Shown: positions 1 to 53,052 of the stretch, piece after piece
How the letters are laid out: each line of letters opens with the position of its first letter
Numbering within the stretch: the stretch's first letter is position 1
From: Thamnaconus septentrionalis
Lineage: Eukaryota; Chordata; Actinopteri; Tetraodontiformes; Monacanthidae
Direction of reading: 5' to 3'
Assembly (NCBI GenBank): GCA_009823395.1
Contig: CM020511.1
Span: 14,478,001-14,542,000, forward strand
Length of the DNA: 64,000 nt
Notes under the pieces: generated by a model
Database searches by the model: none
What the model was told of the DNA's origin: nothing
What the model saw: only the letters and a program-made list of their open reading frames with translations
Translations under genes and position numbers: made by a program

Positions 1-600
1 ACCACAGTATGTTAATCACACGTTACATCGCGCCGAACAGAGCCACTTTTTCTGTTTCTTTTTTTTTTTACATTCACGCCCATCAGGTAAAGGCAACATA
101 AGGAGGGTGACACCGAGACGCAGGTTCATCACTAACTCTGACGACTTGATGTCCTATAGGTGTCCCACTCCCCCTCCCCCCCACAGGAACCTGTGATACA
201 TTGTTCCAGCCCTCCACCGCCACCCTCCCACGCAGAAACGTGTCACATGTAACACATTGTTATTAGAAACAGATGTTGATTTTATCGCCGGTGTCTGTGG
301 CTCCTCTCGCGACGTCGACACGATGTCATATGCGCCGAGATACCGGGACGCATTTGCATGACACGCACACCTGTCCTCGGCGAATCCGCCGCCGCCGCCG
401 TGACGCGGTGCACGAGTGAAACTCGGGAGAGTAATGTTTCATTACGTGACGAACAGAAGGTGAGCGGGAGGAGGCGGGTGAGTGGTTGAGGGTGGTTGGT
501 GGTGGGGTGGAGGTGGTGGAGGGGGTGGAGCGCAGATGCATAACTTAAGTAAAAGCAGTCCGAGCTCATATTTGTTTACAGATTTGTTTAATAAAAGGGC

Positions 601-604
<4 letters not shown>

Positions 605-636
<32 letters not shown>
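605..636 (+). repeat. (GA)n microsatellite
   Basis: Uninterrupted GA run visible in the sequence. Confidence 0.95.
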
Positions 637-640
<4 letters not shown>

Positions 641-689
641 AGAATATGCAAACAAATGAATTTGCCTGTGGTTGTAACTGTGTATTAAG

Positions 690-930
690 ATCATCGCTTA
701 CAAGGCCAGGTCTCCTGCAGCCCTCTGCAGTGGCCATCCATCATGCATTATTAAGGGAAACACAATCTGCATAAAGCAATGCCTCGGAGAAGTTTATTTA
801 TTCTTTTTTAGCTTTTCGGGCACTTAGCGACGCCCTCAAGTGCTCGGCTGCTGTTAGCTAATTACGCGGCGTTTGATCCCCGCGCCCCGAGGATATGCAA
901 TTATAACCTTGCTCAAAAATTAGGGATATA
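690..930. promoter_or_regulatory. candidate intronic enhancer block
   Basis: Non-repetitive stretch with TAATTA-type words (GCTAATTACG), 'catgcattattaag' and 'gatatgcaattataac', a POU/homeodomain-like composition between simple repeats. Function is inferred from composition only. Confidence 0.3.
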
Positions 931-1329
931 TTTTACAATTAAAAACAGCGGCGGCGGGACGCTGGGAGAAAGCTAATCGGCGACGCCTCACCTGTGAGCA
1001 GCCCGTCTCTGGCTCGGGTCCGTCGCCGCGTTGCGACTTGTAAGTGAGTTGAAAGGAGGAAGAAGCTTACAACACGCCCCCACATCCCCTCTACACTGTA
1101 AAAGTACAGGGTCTTGTTGTAAAGGTGTACAGCAAAAGGTCGTAATTCCCAGGTAATTTGCCATAATATCACAATAATTGGTCTGCCATTGAAACTGTAA
1201 AGTTACAGTATTCAGTTGTGATTTTGAACAGATGTGAAATTACAATACATTGCTGTGGTTATTTTTCCCAGCGCAACCACCCACCTCGGGTGGTGAACAA
1301 CTTGCAGTGTTTTAAAACAGCTCTGGTTG

Positions 1330-1581
1330 CTACTGTTGTAGTCAAGTCCGCACCAACCGAGAAGAAGAAAAGAAGAAAAAAATGACCAGTATCTTTTTGA
1401 AAATCAAGTTTGCTTCTAAATGGAACAGCAACATCTCTTTTCAGCGAGGTCTTGACCGGTCTTGATCAAAAATCCCACACAAGTCCGACACCGAGTAAAA
1501 ATGCCTCCGAGTCCGAGACGAGACTGAGGCCATTAAAAAGTGGTCTGGAGACCAAGACCAATCTGGAGTGCTACAACACTA
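1330..1581 (-). mobile_element. hAT-like non-autonomous element, internally deleted copy
   Basis: Reverse-oriented relative of the elements at 23071 and 53053. The left end CTACTGTTGTAGTCAAG and right end GTGCTACAACACTA are the family's inverted ends. The inside keeps the reverse complement of the 'gatactggtcat' segment and the 'tcggaggcattttta' segment, with the middle lost. Flanking 8-mers tctggttg and gcaggttg agree at 6 of 8 positions, a possible decayed target duplication. Confidence 0.7.
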
Positions 1582-2338
1582 GCAGGTTGTGGGGTGATTT
1601 ATAAAAGTGCTCCACTCGGTACCTGTAGCTGCGGCCTTATCTCCGCCTCAGGATCCACTTCTGCACGCCGTATCTCGCTGCCGATCGCACGAGGAAGACA
1701 ATGGTTATTACCATTTTATTAAAATGTGTCCTATCAGCAACATTTCCACCACCTCCACCCCCTTCACCCCCCTCCACACACACTCCCATATCTAACCTCC
1801 CCTTGCCACCGTGCTTCCCTCCACCTCCAATTCTAATCATCATTCCCCTCCGTTACTTGCTGAGTCTAATTCCCCCCTCCCCTTCCTCCTTCTCCCCTTC
1901 CCCCCTTTCTCCGTTTGCAAAGGACCTCTGCTTTCATCCTTGAGAAGGGCTTTAATTCGAAGTGCGACGCTGAATAAAGGAGGGAGGAGGACGGAGGGAA
2001 AGTGGGGGAGGGAGGGAGAGAGCGGGGGAGGAGAAGGAGAGAGTGATACGGGGAGACAGAGCGGCGGCGGCGGCCGAGACGTCCGGGTGTCAATCAATCC
2101 GGCGAGAGAGGGGCTGCGAGGGGGGCCGCGACTCGGGTAGCGTTTGATCTGTGTCTTTCAAAGGGCGAGCAGCAGGAAGGGCCATCACAGACGATTTGCC
2201 TCTCGCTGCCGGCCCCGGTGCCACTCTGACAGAGAGCAATCACAAGCAGGTTAATTCAACATCTACCTTCTTAATCTTTTTTTTTTTTCCCCCTCCGTCT
2301 CTTTTCTTTTGGTCTCGTTCTGTCTACTTAGATGAAAC

Positions 2339-2340
<2 letters not shown>

Positions 2341-2395
<55 letters not shown>
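2341..2395 (+). repeat. (CT)n microsatellite, 55 bp
   Basis: Pure CT run followed by CT-rich sequence. Its mirror symmetry could allow triplex DNA. Confidence 0.97.
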
Positions 2396-2399
<4 letters not shown>

Positions 2400-5093
2400 C
2401 TCCCACCCACTTCCGCCCTCCCCACACTTCTCCCTTTTGAAAGAGGGAGAGATCACAAGTGCACTTTCAAAACCTGCCTATAGTTTTGATTGCTGAACTC
2501 TCAAAGCAAAAAAAAAAGAAAAGAAAAGCAAAAAGGTCACTTTTTCCTTCTTCCTGCTGTGTAGTTTGTTTACACACCGCTTCTCCGTGAGGCCCAACCC
2601 GTGTAAACCGTCCCGCGCCCGGCGAACAGAGGTCGCGTTCGATTCCGCTGAGAGAAAAATTTGGTTCGAGTTTCACTTTGAGGGCAAAGGAAGATCATTA
2701 ACTTCACTTTCGGACCATTTCTCTTTCTGTCACTCTCAGGCTTGGTGGACGGCGCCCAGAATATTATGAGGGAATCGCCGACACGTCTCTGGCAGTCGCC
2801 GCCCGACGTGACTTTAAAGGATCGGGATACGTTTCCTCCCGGTTGACTGATAGAAAAGCCCTTGTTCCAGACAATCGCTGACCTTGGCTCATTAAAGCGA
2901 GAAGACGCGACGCGAGACCGCTTGCTGCACCGCTCGGCGGTAACGAGGTCTGATCACAGCCACCTTCAAGACTATGCCACGCCGCTCCGGCCCGGACACA
3001 TACAAGAGAAGCCTCTGTCTGCATTTGGAGCTTCGTGCGCGTCCTTGCGCGATCCGTTTGACCATGAATGAAAATCCCAGTTGTTTGTCTTATTGTTTTA
3101 TCTCTGCTGTGTATGTGTGCGAGCTGCAAAAAGCGCTTCAGGTCAACCGTTCTGAGCGGAACATTCAGCACAAACAAAGTTTTTTTCACGGCGAAGGCGA
3201 GAGAAGCGAAATGAAATAAGTGCGTAAAGGCCGTCCCTCTTTGCCAAAGGTGAGCTGAGCGTGAGGACGGAGCGAGGTGAGGAGAGTCAAGGGGGTGAAC
3301 CAGGAGGACGGAGCCCCGAGGAAGGCACGCCTCTTGCCGGGGGTGAGCCCGGGTGAGGAAGGGGTGAGCCGGGGTGACGGAGGTGAAAGTCTCCGAGGTG
3401 AAGGTGGAGACGTTCTGAAGGAGCTGCGGGTTATGACGTGGAAGCTGGACGCAGATCAAAGACGAGTCCTTTTTATGTTTTTAGAGAAGACTTGTTTGCA
3501 AGTCAGCTGAAAAACAAAGAAGTTCGTCCACTTTCAAGGCGAAACAAAAGTGCTGTGGTGTGGCGTGGCGTGGCGTGGCAGGACGATCGCCGCCATTTCT
3601 CACCAGCGACGCTGTCCCGGCTCTTTTCCTCGTGGAGCTTCCCTCCAACTCTGCCGCTTTTATATATAAGGTCAAAGGGATAACAGGATAAAGGCTGTCC
3701 TCTCGGCTCCTCCGAAGGACAGGCACTCTGCCGATTGGATTTGGTGGCCTTCAAGGACAAAGGAAGAACACTCCCGCACAAAGGAACCAATGGAGAGGGG
3801 GAGAAGATTTCATCTGTCTCTATGGTCTGAGTGATTGGCAGGAGTGGATAGGACCAGCAACCTGAGTGCTGCCTCTTTGTGGCTGCTTGCCCTCCATCAG
3901 CAGTGAATAGCAGGACTTGATCCAGCAGCACTAACAAACCCAAGGACTGGAAAGGACCCGACTTTGGGGAGGTGGAGTGAGAGGGAGGTGGAGGGGTTTG
4001 CAGAGGCTGTTGGGGGTCTGCAGGTGATTTCATTTAGCCGGATGGTTTTAAATGTTAATTTGTCCATGAGTTTGCATTGAATGTTTGCACAGAAGCTGTG
4101 CGCTTATTGCATATCTGTGTGCACAGAAAGATTAGAGGGAGTAACAATTGAATGAGAGCTGGTGGGGGTTAAACGCTTAAAGCTCCCACATTATACCTAT
4201 TGCCCTCGTTAATTTTCAATCCCGGGCTAAAGCAGAACACCTTGTATATATATGGATACGTAACAAAAAGCAACAACAACAACAACAATAACAACAGTAG
4301 GAGGTGCACACAGTGTTCTCAGAAAGTGAGGAATGGACATCTGGCCGAGGTGTTGTTGGATCTTTGAAACTCAAAAACTGTTGTGTATGTTATAGACACA
4401 GATAAAAAACAAAACAAAACAAAACAAAAAAGCAACAATGTGAAGACTGAATCTCCACAGAGTTTACAAAACTACTTCAGAAATATCCTTAAATCAAAAT
4501 CAAGGGAAAAGAAAGTGAGATTTCTGGGTGGCTGACGTCAAGGCTTTTTTTCAATTGGCCATTTAAATTCTATCCCCACTCTTCAAGTGAGGCCTTTTGG
4601 ATAATAGCTTAACACATATTTTTTTACGACTTTTTTAAAATATATTGGTTCTGGAACAACTCCACAAATTATATGCTGAAGGCTTTGCCACAACTTCAGA
4701 CACTCATACATGAGTCTATGTGACAGTAATTACACGAGACGATTTTTTTTATAAAAGAGAAAATTCCCTTCAGAAATATGTTTTTTTTATTTTTTTATTT
4801 TGTATTCTAATATAGCTGCTGCTCAGCCATCAAAGGATCTCAACAATGGCAGTAGCAAGCAACTCTAATATGTGACAGGAAATTGCAGCTAGCCAACTTA
4901 AAGCTCAAACAGCATTTAAAGTTCAACCATATTCCTTTATAAATGTTCGGCTAGGATTTAATTTTAAGAATAAAAAAACAAAATTCTTCATATTTAAGAC
5001 AAATTTCAAAGATGTTGGGAGCAGGAACAGAAGGGTCGGACACACAACGCTGATCTGTTTCAGCTCACAGTCACAAAGGGAAAAATGTCTTAC

Positions 5094-45169
<40,076 letters not shown>

Positions 45170-45230
45170 CTGCAAGACAAAGAAAGCAGCCAGTCAGTCA
45201 AAAAACTCCGTACACTGGATTTCCCTTCAG

Positions 45231-45340
45231 TGACTGCATTTCCATGACCGTTTTTCGCAAAATAAAAGCGATATTTCTAAAATTTTGCCAAATACAATTG
45301 CAATTAGCCGGTGTTTCCATTGAATGGTGTGAGTGTCTGT
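45231..45340 (+). mobile_element. MITE fragment next to a znf407 exon
   Basis: About 110 bp sharing 'cgcaaaataaaagcgatatt', 'tacaattgcaatt' and 'gtgtttccattgaatggt' with the element at 6924. Only one terminus remains (GACTGCATTTCCAT, diverged). It begins about 60 bp upstream of the exon acceptor at 45170-45171. Confidence 0.75.
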
Positions 45341-46678
45341 AAGAGACGTTCTCCAGAACATGATAGGAAGTGACACTAATGCACACGCATGCTCTATGGG
45401 CCCATTAATGCAAAAGTCAAAAACCTTTTCGGTGTATGCGCTGCAACTGCATTGAAATGAATGGGCCGCCATCTTGGACTCTGGGGGTGTGGGTGGGAGA
45501 AAGGCCACTTCCTGTTTGTCAGCCATCCCACAGTCCAGTTTGTTTACACTTGCTTTATCATGTCCATATCAAGTTCAGCCCTGAAGTAATCTGGCCCAGA
45601 CCAGGCAGATGGAGAAGTTCACGGGCGGAAAAACCTCTCAGATACACGGAAGACATATAACTTCCAGGCCGCTCGCTCCACTTCTCCGCTCGGGAAGGAA
45701 ACTCCCGAACACATGTTGTGCATCAGCATCGCTACCTCCGCAACGTGCAGGGCCGCAGCCCAGCTCGCCGGTACGCAGACAGTGACCACAGCATCCCGGC
45801 TGCGCCCAGCCCCCGCCCCCTCCCCGCAGAGTTTATCCTGTCTCCTAAACTGCATATGAAAACATAATGAGCGGATGACAGAGGTAAGTGCCCCGACATC
45901 CAAAGCCGCCCCGCCAGCGTTTTCATCCCCCGGCCCTTTTCATTTAGCACCTATCACTTCCTATTATTGTGCGACGGAGAGACGCTGGCCACATCTGAGC
46001 GCCGAGGACGGAGCGACATGAAAGAGGCCGAGGGATTTGAAAGCGACGCAGGCGTGTGGGTGGCACCGTCGTCACCACGTGCCCTTCCCATCCTGTTTTT
46101 TTTTTTCTTTCAGAATGAAGTTTTATTTCGTTTCCTCTCTGGGAAGGGACTGCCCAGGCCTTTCTGGAGCATTCCATCCTCGGAGTCGGTCTTTCATAAA
46201 GCGGGAGCATAATTATTTCACCATTTATATCACTTTGGCAGCTTCTCTGGGTGCCTACACGCGCGCACACGCAAACACGCAAACACACACACACACACAC
46301 CGTGCGTGTCCTCCCTCCCGCTTTCCCTCCTTCCCCTCCTCCCTCCTCCTTCCTTGTGGCCCCCAGAGTCCCGTCAGTCAAGCGGGCCCCCGAGGCCGAC
46401 GCTAACTAAGACCACCGCATAAATATTCAAACACGTTCCGCAGTTTTGCCTCACTCTCATCACTTCATATTTCCTCAGTCGGCTCTAACTCAATCCATCC
46501 ACCCGTCCACAATGTTGCCTCCGAGTGAAACTGGGGAGGGCGTGCGCGCGCACGTGCACTCACTCGCCCGCTCCGACTGAATCGCGTGCACTCCAGATCA
46601 AAAATGCCCCTCGCCGCTCAGGCCGAGCGGAAGCGCCTCTGACTGATGGCATTGCCTATAAATAAACAAACAGCTTTA

Positions 46679-46714
<36 letters not shown>

Positions 46715-46859
46715 ATGGGTGAGGTGAAAGAAATAATCAATATATTTGGGGGGGCGGAGGGCACAGCAGGGGGATCTTTTTTTCGCGAGCTCATTCAAGT
46801 CGCCGTGTTTATACGTCGAGCGGGAGCGTTGGGGGGGAGAGAAAAAAGGAGCTTGCAAA

Positions 46860-47010
46860 CATTTCTGTTAATTATGTATTACAGCTGTCCTTCATAAACC
46901 TAATTACAGAGCGCTGAAAGGCAACAGGGCCCATTTGCATACGCGCATGAAAGACAAGACATATGCAAAATATGATTTTAATTAGCATTCTTTGATAGCG
47001 AGGGATACAA
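46860..47010. promoter_or_regulatory. candidate enhancer with two POU octamers and TAATTA cores
   Basis: TTAATTA (46868-46874), CTAATTACAG (46900-46909), ATTTGCAT octamer (46933-46940), ATATGCAAAAT (46961-46971, octamer-like in the other orientation) and TTTTAATTAGCAT (46977 on) within 150 bp. POU plus homeodomain clustering is typical of deeply conserved developmental enhancers; conservation was not tested. Confidence 0.42.
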
Positions 47011-47390
47011 ATCAAACTGGCATGTTGCGAGATTCTCATCTCGCCCGTTTTCTGCCGGGTAATTCTCGGAGCGGCGCCGGCGCGAGGCAGGCTAATGCCC
47101 TGTGGAGACACCTGGCGCACGCACGTGCACGGGTCCTGACGCGTGCACGCACGACAGTGGCGCGCGCGACTACAAACAGCCGCGCACCAACGGAGGGGTA
47201 TGAATATCCACTACGCGCACAAGTGCCGATGATAACGCGGCTACAATTAGCCACTCGCCGCGCTAGTGTCTAACGAGGGCAAAATACTGTTTCTGATCAT
47301 CTTGAGATAAGATTCATGGAGCGCTCACACGCATGTGCACGCACACACACACACGTGCACACAGAGATACAAAGTCAGCCAGTCCTAACT

Positions 47391-47689
47391 TACACTGTCA
47401 GCCAAAAGTTTGGACACACTCTACGAATTTAATGTTTTTTCTTTCATTCTCACAACCATTGACATTGCAGTTCCTCACTGAACGTATGAACACATGGAAT
47501 TATGTAGGAAACAATAAAAGAGTTAAAATAACTAAAACACGTTTCATATTTAAATTATTCACCTTTCATAAAAAGCATAATTACATGTATATTGCTCATA
47601 TATTTGATGTCTTCAGTATCTATCTGCAGTGTAAAGATTAAAAAAAAAATGCCTGAGAAGGTGTGTCCAAACTTTTGACTGGAAGTGTA
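47391..47689 (+). mobile_element. Tc1-like non-autonomous element
   Basis: 299 bp. Inverted ends are TACACTGTCAGCCAAAAG (then 'tttggacacac') and, at the right, 'gtgtgtccaaacttttgact' followed by GGAAGTGTA. Both ends finish in TA. The 'caaaagtttggacacac' end is a widespread fish Tc1/mariner terminal sequence. No transposase remains. Confidence 0.8.
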
Positions 47690-48156
47690 CATCCACAACA
47701 AACATCTCTCTCTTGTAGTGTCTGAAGCTTTGGCCCTACTCCTGCAGGCTTCTTGCCTGATAAGACGAACAGACCCCTCGTTAGCGCAGCACCTGCCTCA
47801 GGTTACTTCCCTTGGGAGGCTTCATCTCAACTCCTTACGAGGACTGTGTAGATAACACACATTACAACTCTGGCCAGTAACTTTCCCATCCTTTCACCTT
47901 CTGTTTTACAATTGTCTCTTTGTCCTCCTTATATGGAAATGTGCATGATGACGAGACCTGTGTGTAAGGAGGTGATGTTCGAACTATTCTGAGAGAGACT
48001 GTGAGAGCTTCTGTGCATCTGGACACACAACCTCCTGAGGCCCCTGTTTGATACCTGATTTATTTGTAACAAACCAGTTTTTATACAACCAAGTCGGTGT
48101 CCACGAGGATTCCTTCAACATCCACACTTCACTGCTGCAACCTGAAGAATCCACCA

Positions 48157-48157
<1 letters not shown>

Positions 48158-48212
<55 letters not shown>
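48158..48212 (+). repeat. (CT)n-(CA)n compound microsatellite
   Basis: Six CT units joined to about 21 CA units. Confidence 0.95.
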
Positions 48213-48215
<3 letters not shown>

Positions 48216-49755
48216 TATCTCCTATCTAAATGTGTGAGGGGGCAAATCCATTTGTTTAAGGCGCAGTGCAATCAGCCCCCTGCCCTTGGTGCGCGTGCAT
48301 CCCGCGCCGTCCAGGTCAAGGCGTCGGCTCGTCGTCCTGCTGCTGCCTTGGGCTGCATCATCAGCCCCAACCATCAGCCTTGATGGTTATTGTAACAAAG
48401 GGATACTTTAATATGCCATTCATCCATATCAATTCTCTTCCCTCCATGAATTGAACTAATAAGGCTGTGCCTCTTCCCTCCAGGGAGGCTCATAATATCC
48501 ATTGCAGATATGGGAAAAAAAAAAGGGAGGAATGGAGGTGGGAGGGGGGGGCTCTGGTGTTTCACATTCGACTTTCCCTTCAGACTAATCGGCGCGCCAC
48601 AGCTCGTTAGGCCCGTGACGTGCCGGAGCTTTACCGATAAGCAGGGGAGACACGGCTCAATTACCCACAGTTACAATCCTCTCTCTCTCTCTCTCTCCCC
48701 TCCCTCCCGCCGCCTGATGATGGAGAGATAACATGTCAATATTTGATACAAACAACTTCATTTGCCTGACGGTGTTCCTGGAGAGGCGCCGTCTGCAGGT
48801 CCAGGAGGGGGAGGCGAGATCTAAGAAAAGGGCCGCGAGCGTCGCGGGGGCTTAAGACGCGAGCAAAGCGTGTCCCTCCACCCCTCAAATCACACACACA
48901 CACACACTCACACACACACCCCCAGAGATGCACACAAAGCATGCTGGGATAGAGCCCAGGTCAGATATGACACACTTTGCAAAACTTTCGCCAGAGTTAC
49001 TTTTTTTTCTTTTTTTGGGGGAGAGGAGACAATCAAACGAGGGAGCGCGGACACGCATCCTCACACTTTTCTGAGTTCGGCAACAAAGCGGGAGAGAAAA
49101 AAAGAAAAAGAGAGTGAACTTCTGTGTTGCAGCTGCCTGTGTGGCAACTGCAGGTCCATTAGGAGCGACTGTGCCAGATGCAGAGAGCGCTCGACCCTCA
49201 CCGGAGCGGAGCAGCCGAGGACCTGTGGAACAAAAGGGGGCTTCCATTGGGGGATGGTGGGGGAGGTTAGAATAGGAAGTGCGCAATCGAGGAGTGCGCT
49301 GCGGAGTGATGGCGCCATGCTTCAGCTCTTCTCCGGGAGGAGACGCACGCGTGCACACGGGCTCCCCCGGAAGAAATGAGTGTGTGCGGGCTCATTCAGC
49401 CTCGCCGCGCCAGCCAGGCCTAATGATGGCCTCCACCTGCTGCTTTAATGTCACAGCTGGATTGCCCTCCATCCCTCACTGACTCTGACTGCCATCAGCA
49501 GCAGGTAGCAGGCGGCCCCCTCTCCCCCCATCCCCGACCCCGCTCCCGAGCCTCCGCCGGCTCCCTTCACTCCCGTCTCCTCGTATCGACGCCGCCTCCG
49601 TCCATCAATCTCTCTGCTTCCTCTCCCGCCCCGCCGCTTCCCCCTGCGGAACACAGTCCTGCATCACTTCACCTCGTGCCCCCCTTTTATTTCTGTCTCC
49701 ACAACTTTCTACTTGTCTCTTTTCCATTAGCTTTCCAATCAGCCTGTTGTCTCCA

Positions 49756-49896
49756 TCTTCAAAAGATACTGGTCATTTTTTTCTGTTTTGTTGTTATTTT
49801 TCTTTGATATAGAAAGTCTTGGTCTTGTCTCGATCTCGATACTCTAGTCTTGATAATGTCTTGGTCTTGGTTGGTGCCGTCTTGACAACAACACTA
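49756..49896 (+). mobile_element. hAT-like element, 3' fragment
   Basis: Matches the last part of the 23071 and 53053 elements: 'gatactggtcat', a T-rich stretch with 'tttctttgat', then repeated CTTGGTCTTG words and the terminal CGTCTTGACAACAACACT. The 5' half is missing. Confidence 0.75.
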
Positions 49897-51539
49897 TATG
49901 CAACTAGTGTGTCTGTCATTCACTTTTACCCATTTTTCTTTCTTTCATGCTTTCGCGTCGGCATCGAAACTAATTTGACAATGATCCGCTGATGGGAGAG
50001 ATGGCACACTTACATCAGCGCGTTAAATCATCCGCGCGCCGGCGTTCTATATTTACCGAGACGCAGGGAGGAACATTTCACGATGCCACAATTAATTTAC
50101 TACTCTGAGTAAACAGTGCGTGCTTCCTGCTTGCCGACTGTTCGGCAAAACCCGTCCCGGAGAAGCGAGGAAAGAAAGAAAGGAGGAAAAAAAACAAAAC
50201 CCTAGAAAAAAAAAAAGAAAAAAAAACAGTAGCTAAGTTGACACGTCTAATCTGAGACGCTCTGACAGGCAGGTGAACTGACAGAAGAACAGAAACCAAC
50301 ACTTGGCTGACAGCAACCCCGGAGCGCAGAGACAGCTGCCGACACGCCAGACAGACAGATAAACAGACGGGAACAAGAAGTCGAGAGATAAGACATTTAT
50401 TGACAGATGGAGGGACAGCTTTTTTTTCCAACCCCGCCTTCTGACGGAGAGACAGACAGGCAGTCGTCAAGAGTGGAGGACCGAGGCCCGAAAAGCCGAC
50501 GGAGAGGAGGAGGGTCGACGTGAACGCCGCATCAAAATTTGCAGATGCGGAGATAGACGGTGATGGAAGGGTGGAAAAAGAAAAGGACAGCGACGGAAGA
50601 GAGGGGGGAAAAAAATGAATATGAGGAATGGCGATGCGATGGAGGCGATGGAGAGGCAGGGGCCGATGTGCCGCCGTCGCTTTGTTTGACGAAAGCGACT
50701 GGCCACTTCCGAGACATCCGCTTATGGACACATCCCATAATGCAACGGATTGGAGGAGGAGGAAAAGGAGGAGGAGGGGGAGGAGGACTGAATAAATAAA
50801 TAATAATATAAAAAACACCTGAATTGATTTTGTCTTCATGCCTGTGCCGGAGCGAAGCAGGCACTTGATCTATTCTAAGATGATCTCGATAAAAATAAAG
50901 AGGGAGGCCAAGTGTTCCTCCGTCAGCTGATCAACGTCAGGCCCCTTAATGGAACCGACACCTCTCACTTACGAGGAGGAGGAGGAGGAGGAAGAGGAGG
51001 CACGTGGAGAAAAAAAAACAGGGAGAAAAAGAAGCTCGCTTTGCCTCTCCGAAGGGGTCTTTGGATCATCTGCTGAGGCAGGTGATGGGCCTTGACGGAT
51101 TGATTGAGGCGAGGTTCTCATCGATGGCGGCAGCGCCCCATAGAGTTCCCAGCTCCAGTGCACACTGTTCCATTAAGGGATCATTTAGAGGGGAGAGCAA
51201 GTTCTACCTGCACTTATGCAGAGCACACCCTAATGTGAGATGAAACAGACATTTTCCGGCTAGAAAAGAAAAGAGAGGCGGGGAGGGGTGAGGATGGGAG
51301 GGGAGGGGAGGGAAATGAGAGGAGGAGGACAGGAGGAAAGCAAAAGAAAAAAGAAAAGAAAATAGAATAACGAAAGCTAAAAAATTCAGCCCCTTCCCAA
51401 CAGCACGATTCCATCTTCGGGAGAACAGCGATTGATGAAGTAATCTATTATTGATATCATCATCTTTATATGCCGGTGGCAGTTTCAGCACCCCCTCCCC
51501 CCACTCCCCCACCAAGCTCCGAGCCTCATTGCACTGTTT

Positions 51540-51620
51540 GCAGATTATGCTACTCAGCATCATTATATTTTCTAATTAACTGCTTTAATTTGGGATTTAA
51601 ATCCTAAGCGTGGGGAGAGA
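51540..51620. promoter_or_regulatory. candidate intronic enhancer block
   Basis: 'gcagattatgctactcagca' followed by 'tctaattaactgctttaatt'. Repeat-free and flanked by purine-rich tracts. Confidence 0.3.
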
Positions 51621-52109
51621 CTTGAAAACGCTGAACAAGTAGGAATAATACAGTATTGGGCGCTGAGATGAAAGGGGTGAGGTGTGTAAAGAAGAACAAG
51701 GTGCAGCTCTTCAAAACAGACTTGCCGGAGCGTCGGCGCGTTGTGTCGGATCAGCGCGAATGTGATTCACTTTTATGGATTTAAAAAAAAAAACAGGAAG
51801 GGAAACAGACGCCGCGTGCCCCGAGAACCACTTTGAATGAAATACATCTTGAAAAAGAGCCGCGAAAAAAAAATGCCGCCGTGCTGCGAGGTGGCTGCGG
51901 CGGCGTCCTTCGCTTCTTCACGTTGTTGCGCGGCAAAACAAAAGTGAATCAAAAAAGTGTCGGCTGTAAAAACGCTGTTAGCCTCCTTTGCGAATGCGCC
52001 GCGCCCCCCCCCCACCCCCACCCACCACCTCCCCCTCTCTCGCCGCAGTGCAGTTAAAGATATGAAAAATATATGTGCTTTCTTTCCCTCCCCTTCTCTC
52101 CTTTTCCAC

Positions 52110-52330
52110 GGCGCCGTGTTAAATCATTAAAGAGAAGTCCTGCTCATTATCTCTCTAAACAAAACTTCTCTTAAACCAAATAAATCAAGCGTTGCGCGGC
52201 GCCGCTAACAGCCGTGAAGGGATAAATTATAAAGCGCCTCACTGGCAGCGCTGGTATTTTAAAAAGCTTGCTGCACAATTTCTATGATGTGCAGCAATTT
52301 GTAATGCGGCTTTCCCTATGTTTGTAAGGT
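52110..52330. promoter_or_regulatory. candidate intronic enhancer block
   Basis: 'gttaaatcattaaagag', 'gataaattataaagcgcc' and 'gcagcaatttgtaatgc' in about 220 bp of repeat-free sequence just before a GT tract. Confidence 0.33.
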
Positions 52331-52336
52331 CTCCTC

Positions 52337-52337
<1 letters not shown>

Positions 52338-52372
<35 letters not shown>
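52338..52372 (+). repeat. (GT)n microsatellite
   Basis: About 17 GT units. Confidence 0.95.
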
Positions 52373-52375
<3 letters not shown>

Positions 52376-53052
52376 AGATGAGTGCTGAGAGAGGAGGTGA
52401 AGGGTGGGGAGAAGGAAAAAAATGAGAAAAAAGAGCCAATCTGTGCTCTCCATACGTTCGGTAATATTCAGCTTGTTAGGCACTAAATCCAACACTTAGC
52501 AAAAGTTTATCCATCTGAATAAACTGTTTCAAAAAGTTGATAATAGTAGGAGACAGCAAAACCTTCCTGCTGCCGTGCTTTTTTTATTTTTTACATTGTT
52601 CATGTGTAAAACCTCCTCCAGCCATCAACTGGAAACAAACTGGACTCGCCGTTGTAGTAAGAGATAAATCACCCCCTCCCCCACCCCACATCCCCAGTCC
52701 ACAGTTTCAAATGTGACTTTCAAGCATGGATGGTTTTCCTTGGCAGAGAGATTTTTAAGCCAACAGGACTGCTGCTGAAGGACGCGGACGATATAATTCA
52801 CCAGGATGGCTCCTTAAGGACAAAAAGTGTTTGCGTTTCCTTCGTGATTTACACGACCATATTACTGATGCTGCTGCTGCATAAAAAAAAAAGCCTCCTC
52901 GCTGGCCGTGCGAATGATTTCCGGCTAGAATTAAAAATGAAAGATTTGTCTTCAGAGAGGTTGTAATATATATATCAGGTACAAAAGAATAAAAGAAGCA
53001 AAAACAAACAAAAAAACAACACTTCATGAATGAAAACGGTATTTCTCATTAG

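Larger units (their letters stand above)
1..5093 (-). other. znf407: znf407 intron, 3' side (incomplete)
   Basis: At least 5.1 kb after the donor at 5093. I saw no exon. It contains a GA tract (605-636), a TAATTA-type block (690-930), a deleted hAT-like copy (1330-1581), purine/pyrimidine-rich tracts (1740-2060), a CT tract (2341-2395), and GC-rich sequence with a chance open frame at 2764-3459. From 4050 to 5093 it is plain AT-rich sequence with short CAA and A/T runs. Confidence 0.75.

Noticed and set aside
2764..3459. 231-codon open frame on the minus strand
   Set aside because: No recognisable domain, no supporting splice sites or initiation context, GC-rich composition, and it lies inside a znf407 intron; probably chance.
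45720..45890. Apparent plus-strand exon with acceptor ccccgcag and donor gtaagt
   Set aside because: The enclosed frame is short, has no recognised content and no partner exons on the plus strand.
50078..50839. 253-codon open frame on the minus strand
   Set aside because: Made of Phe/Leu/Ser/Pro-rich low-complexity sequence from purine-rich tracts on the plus strand; no family resemblance.
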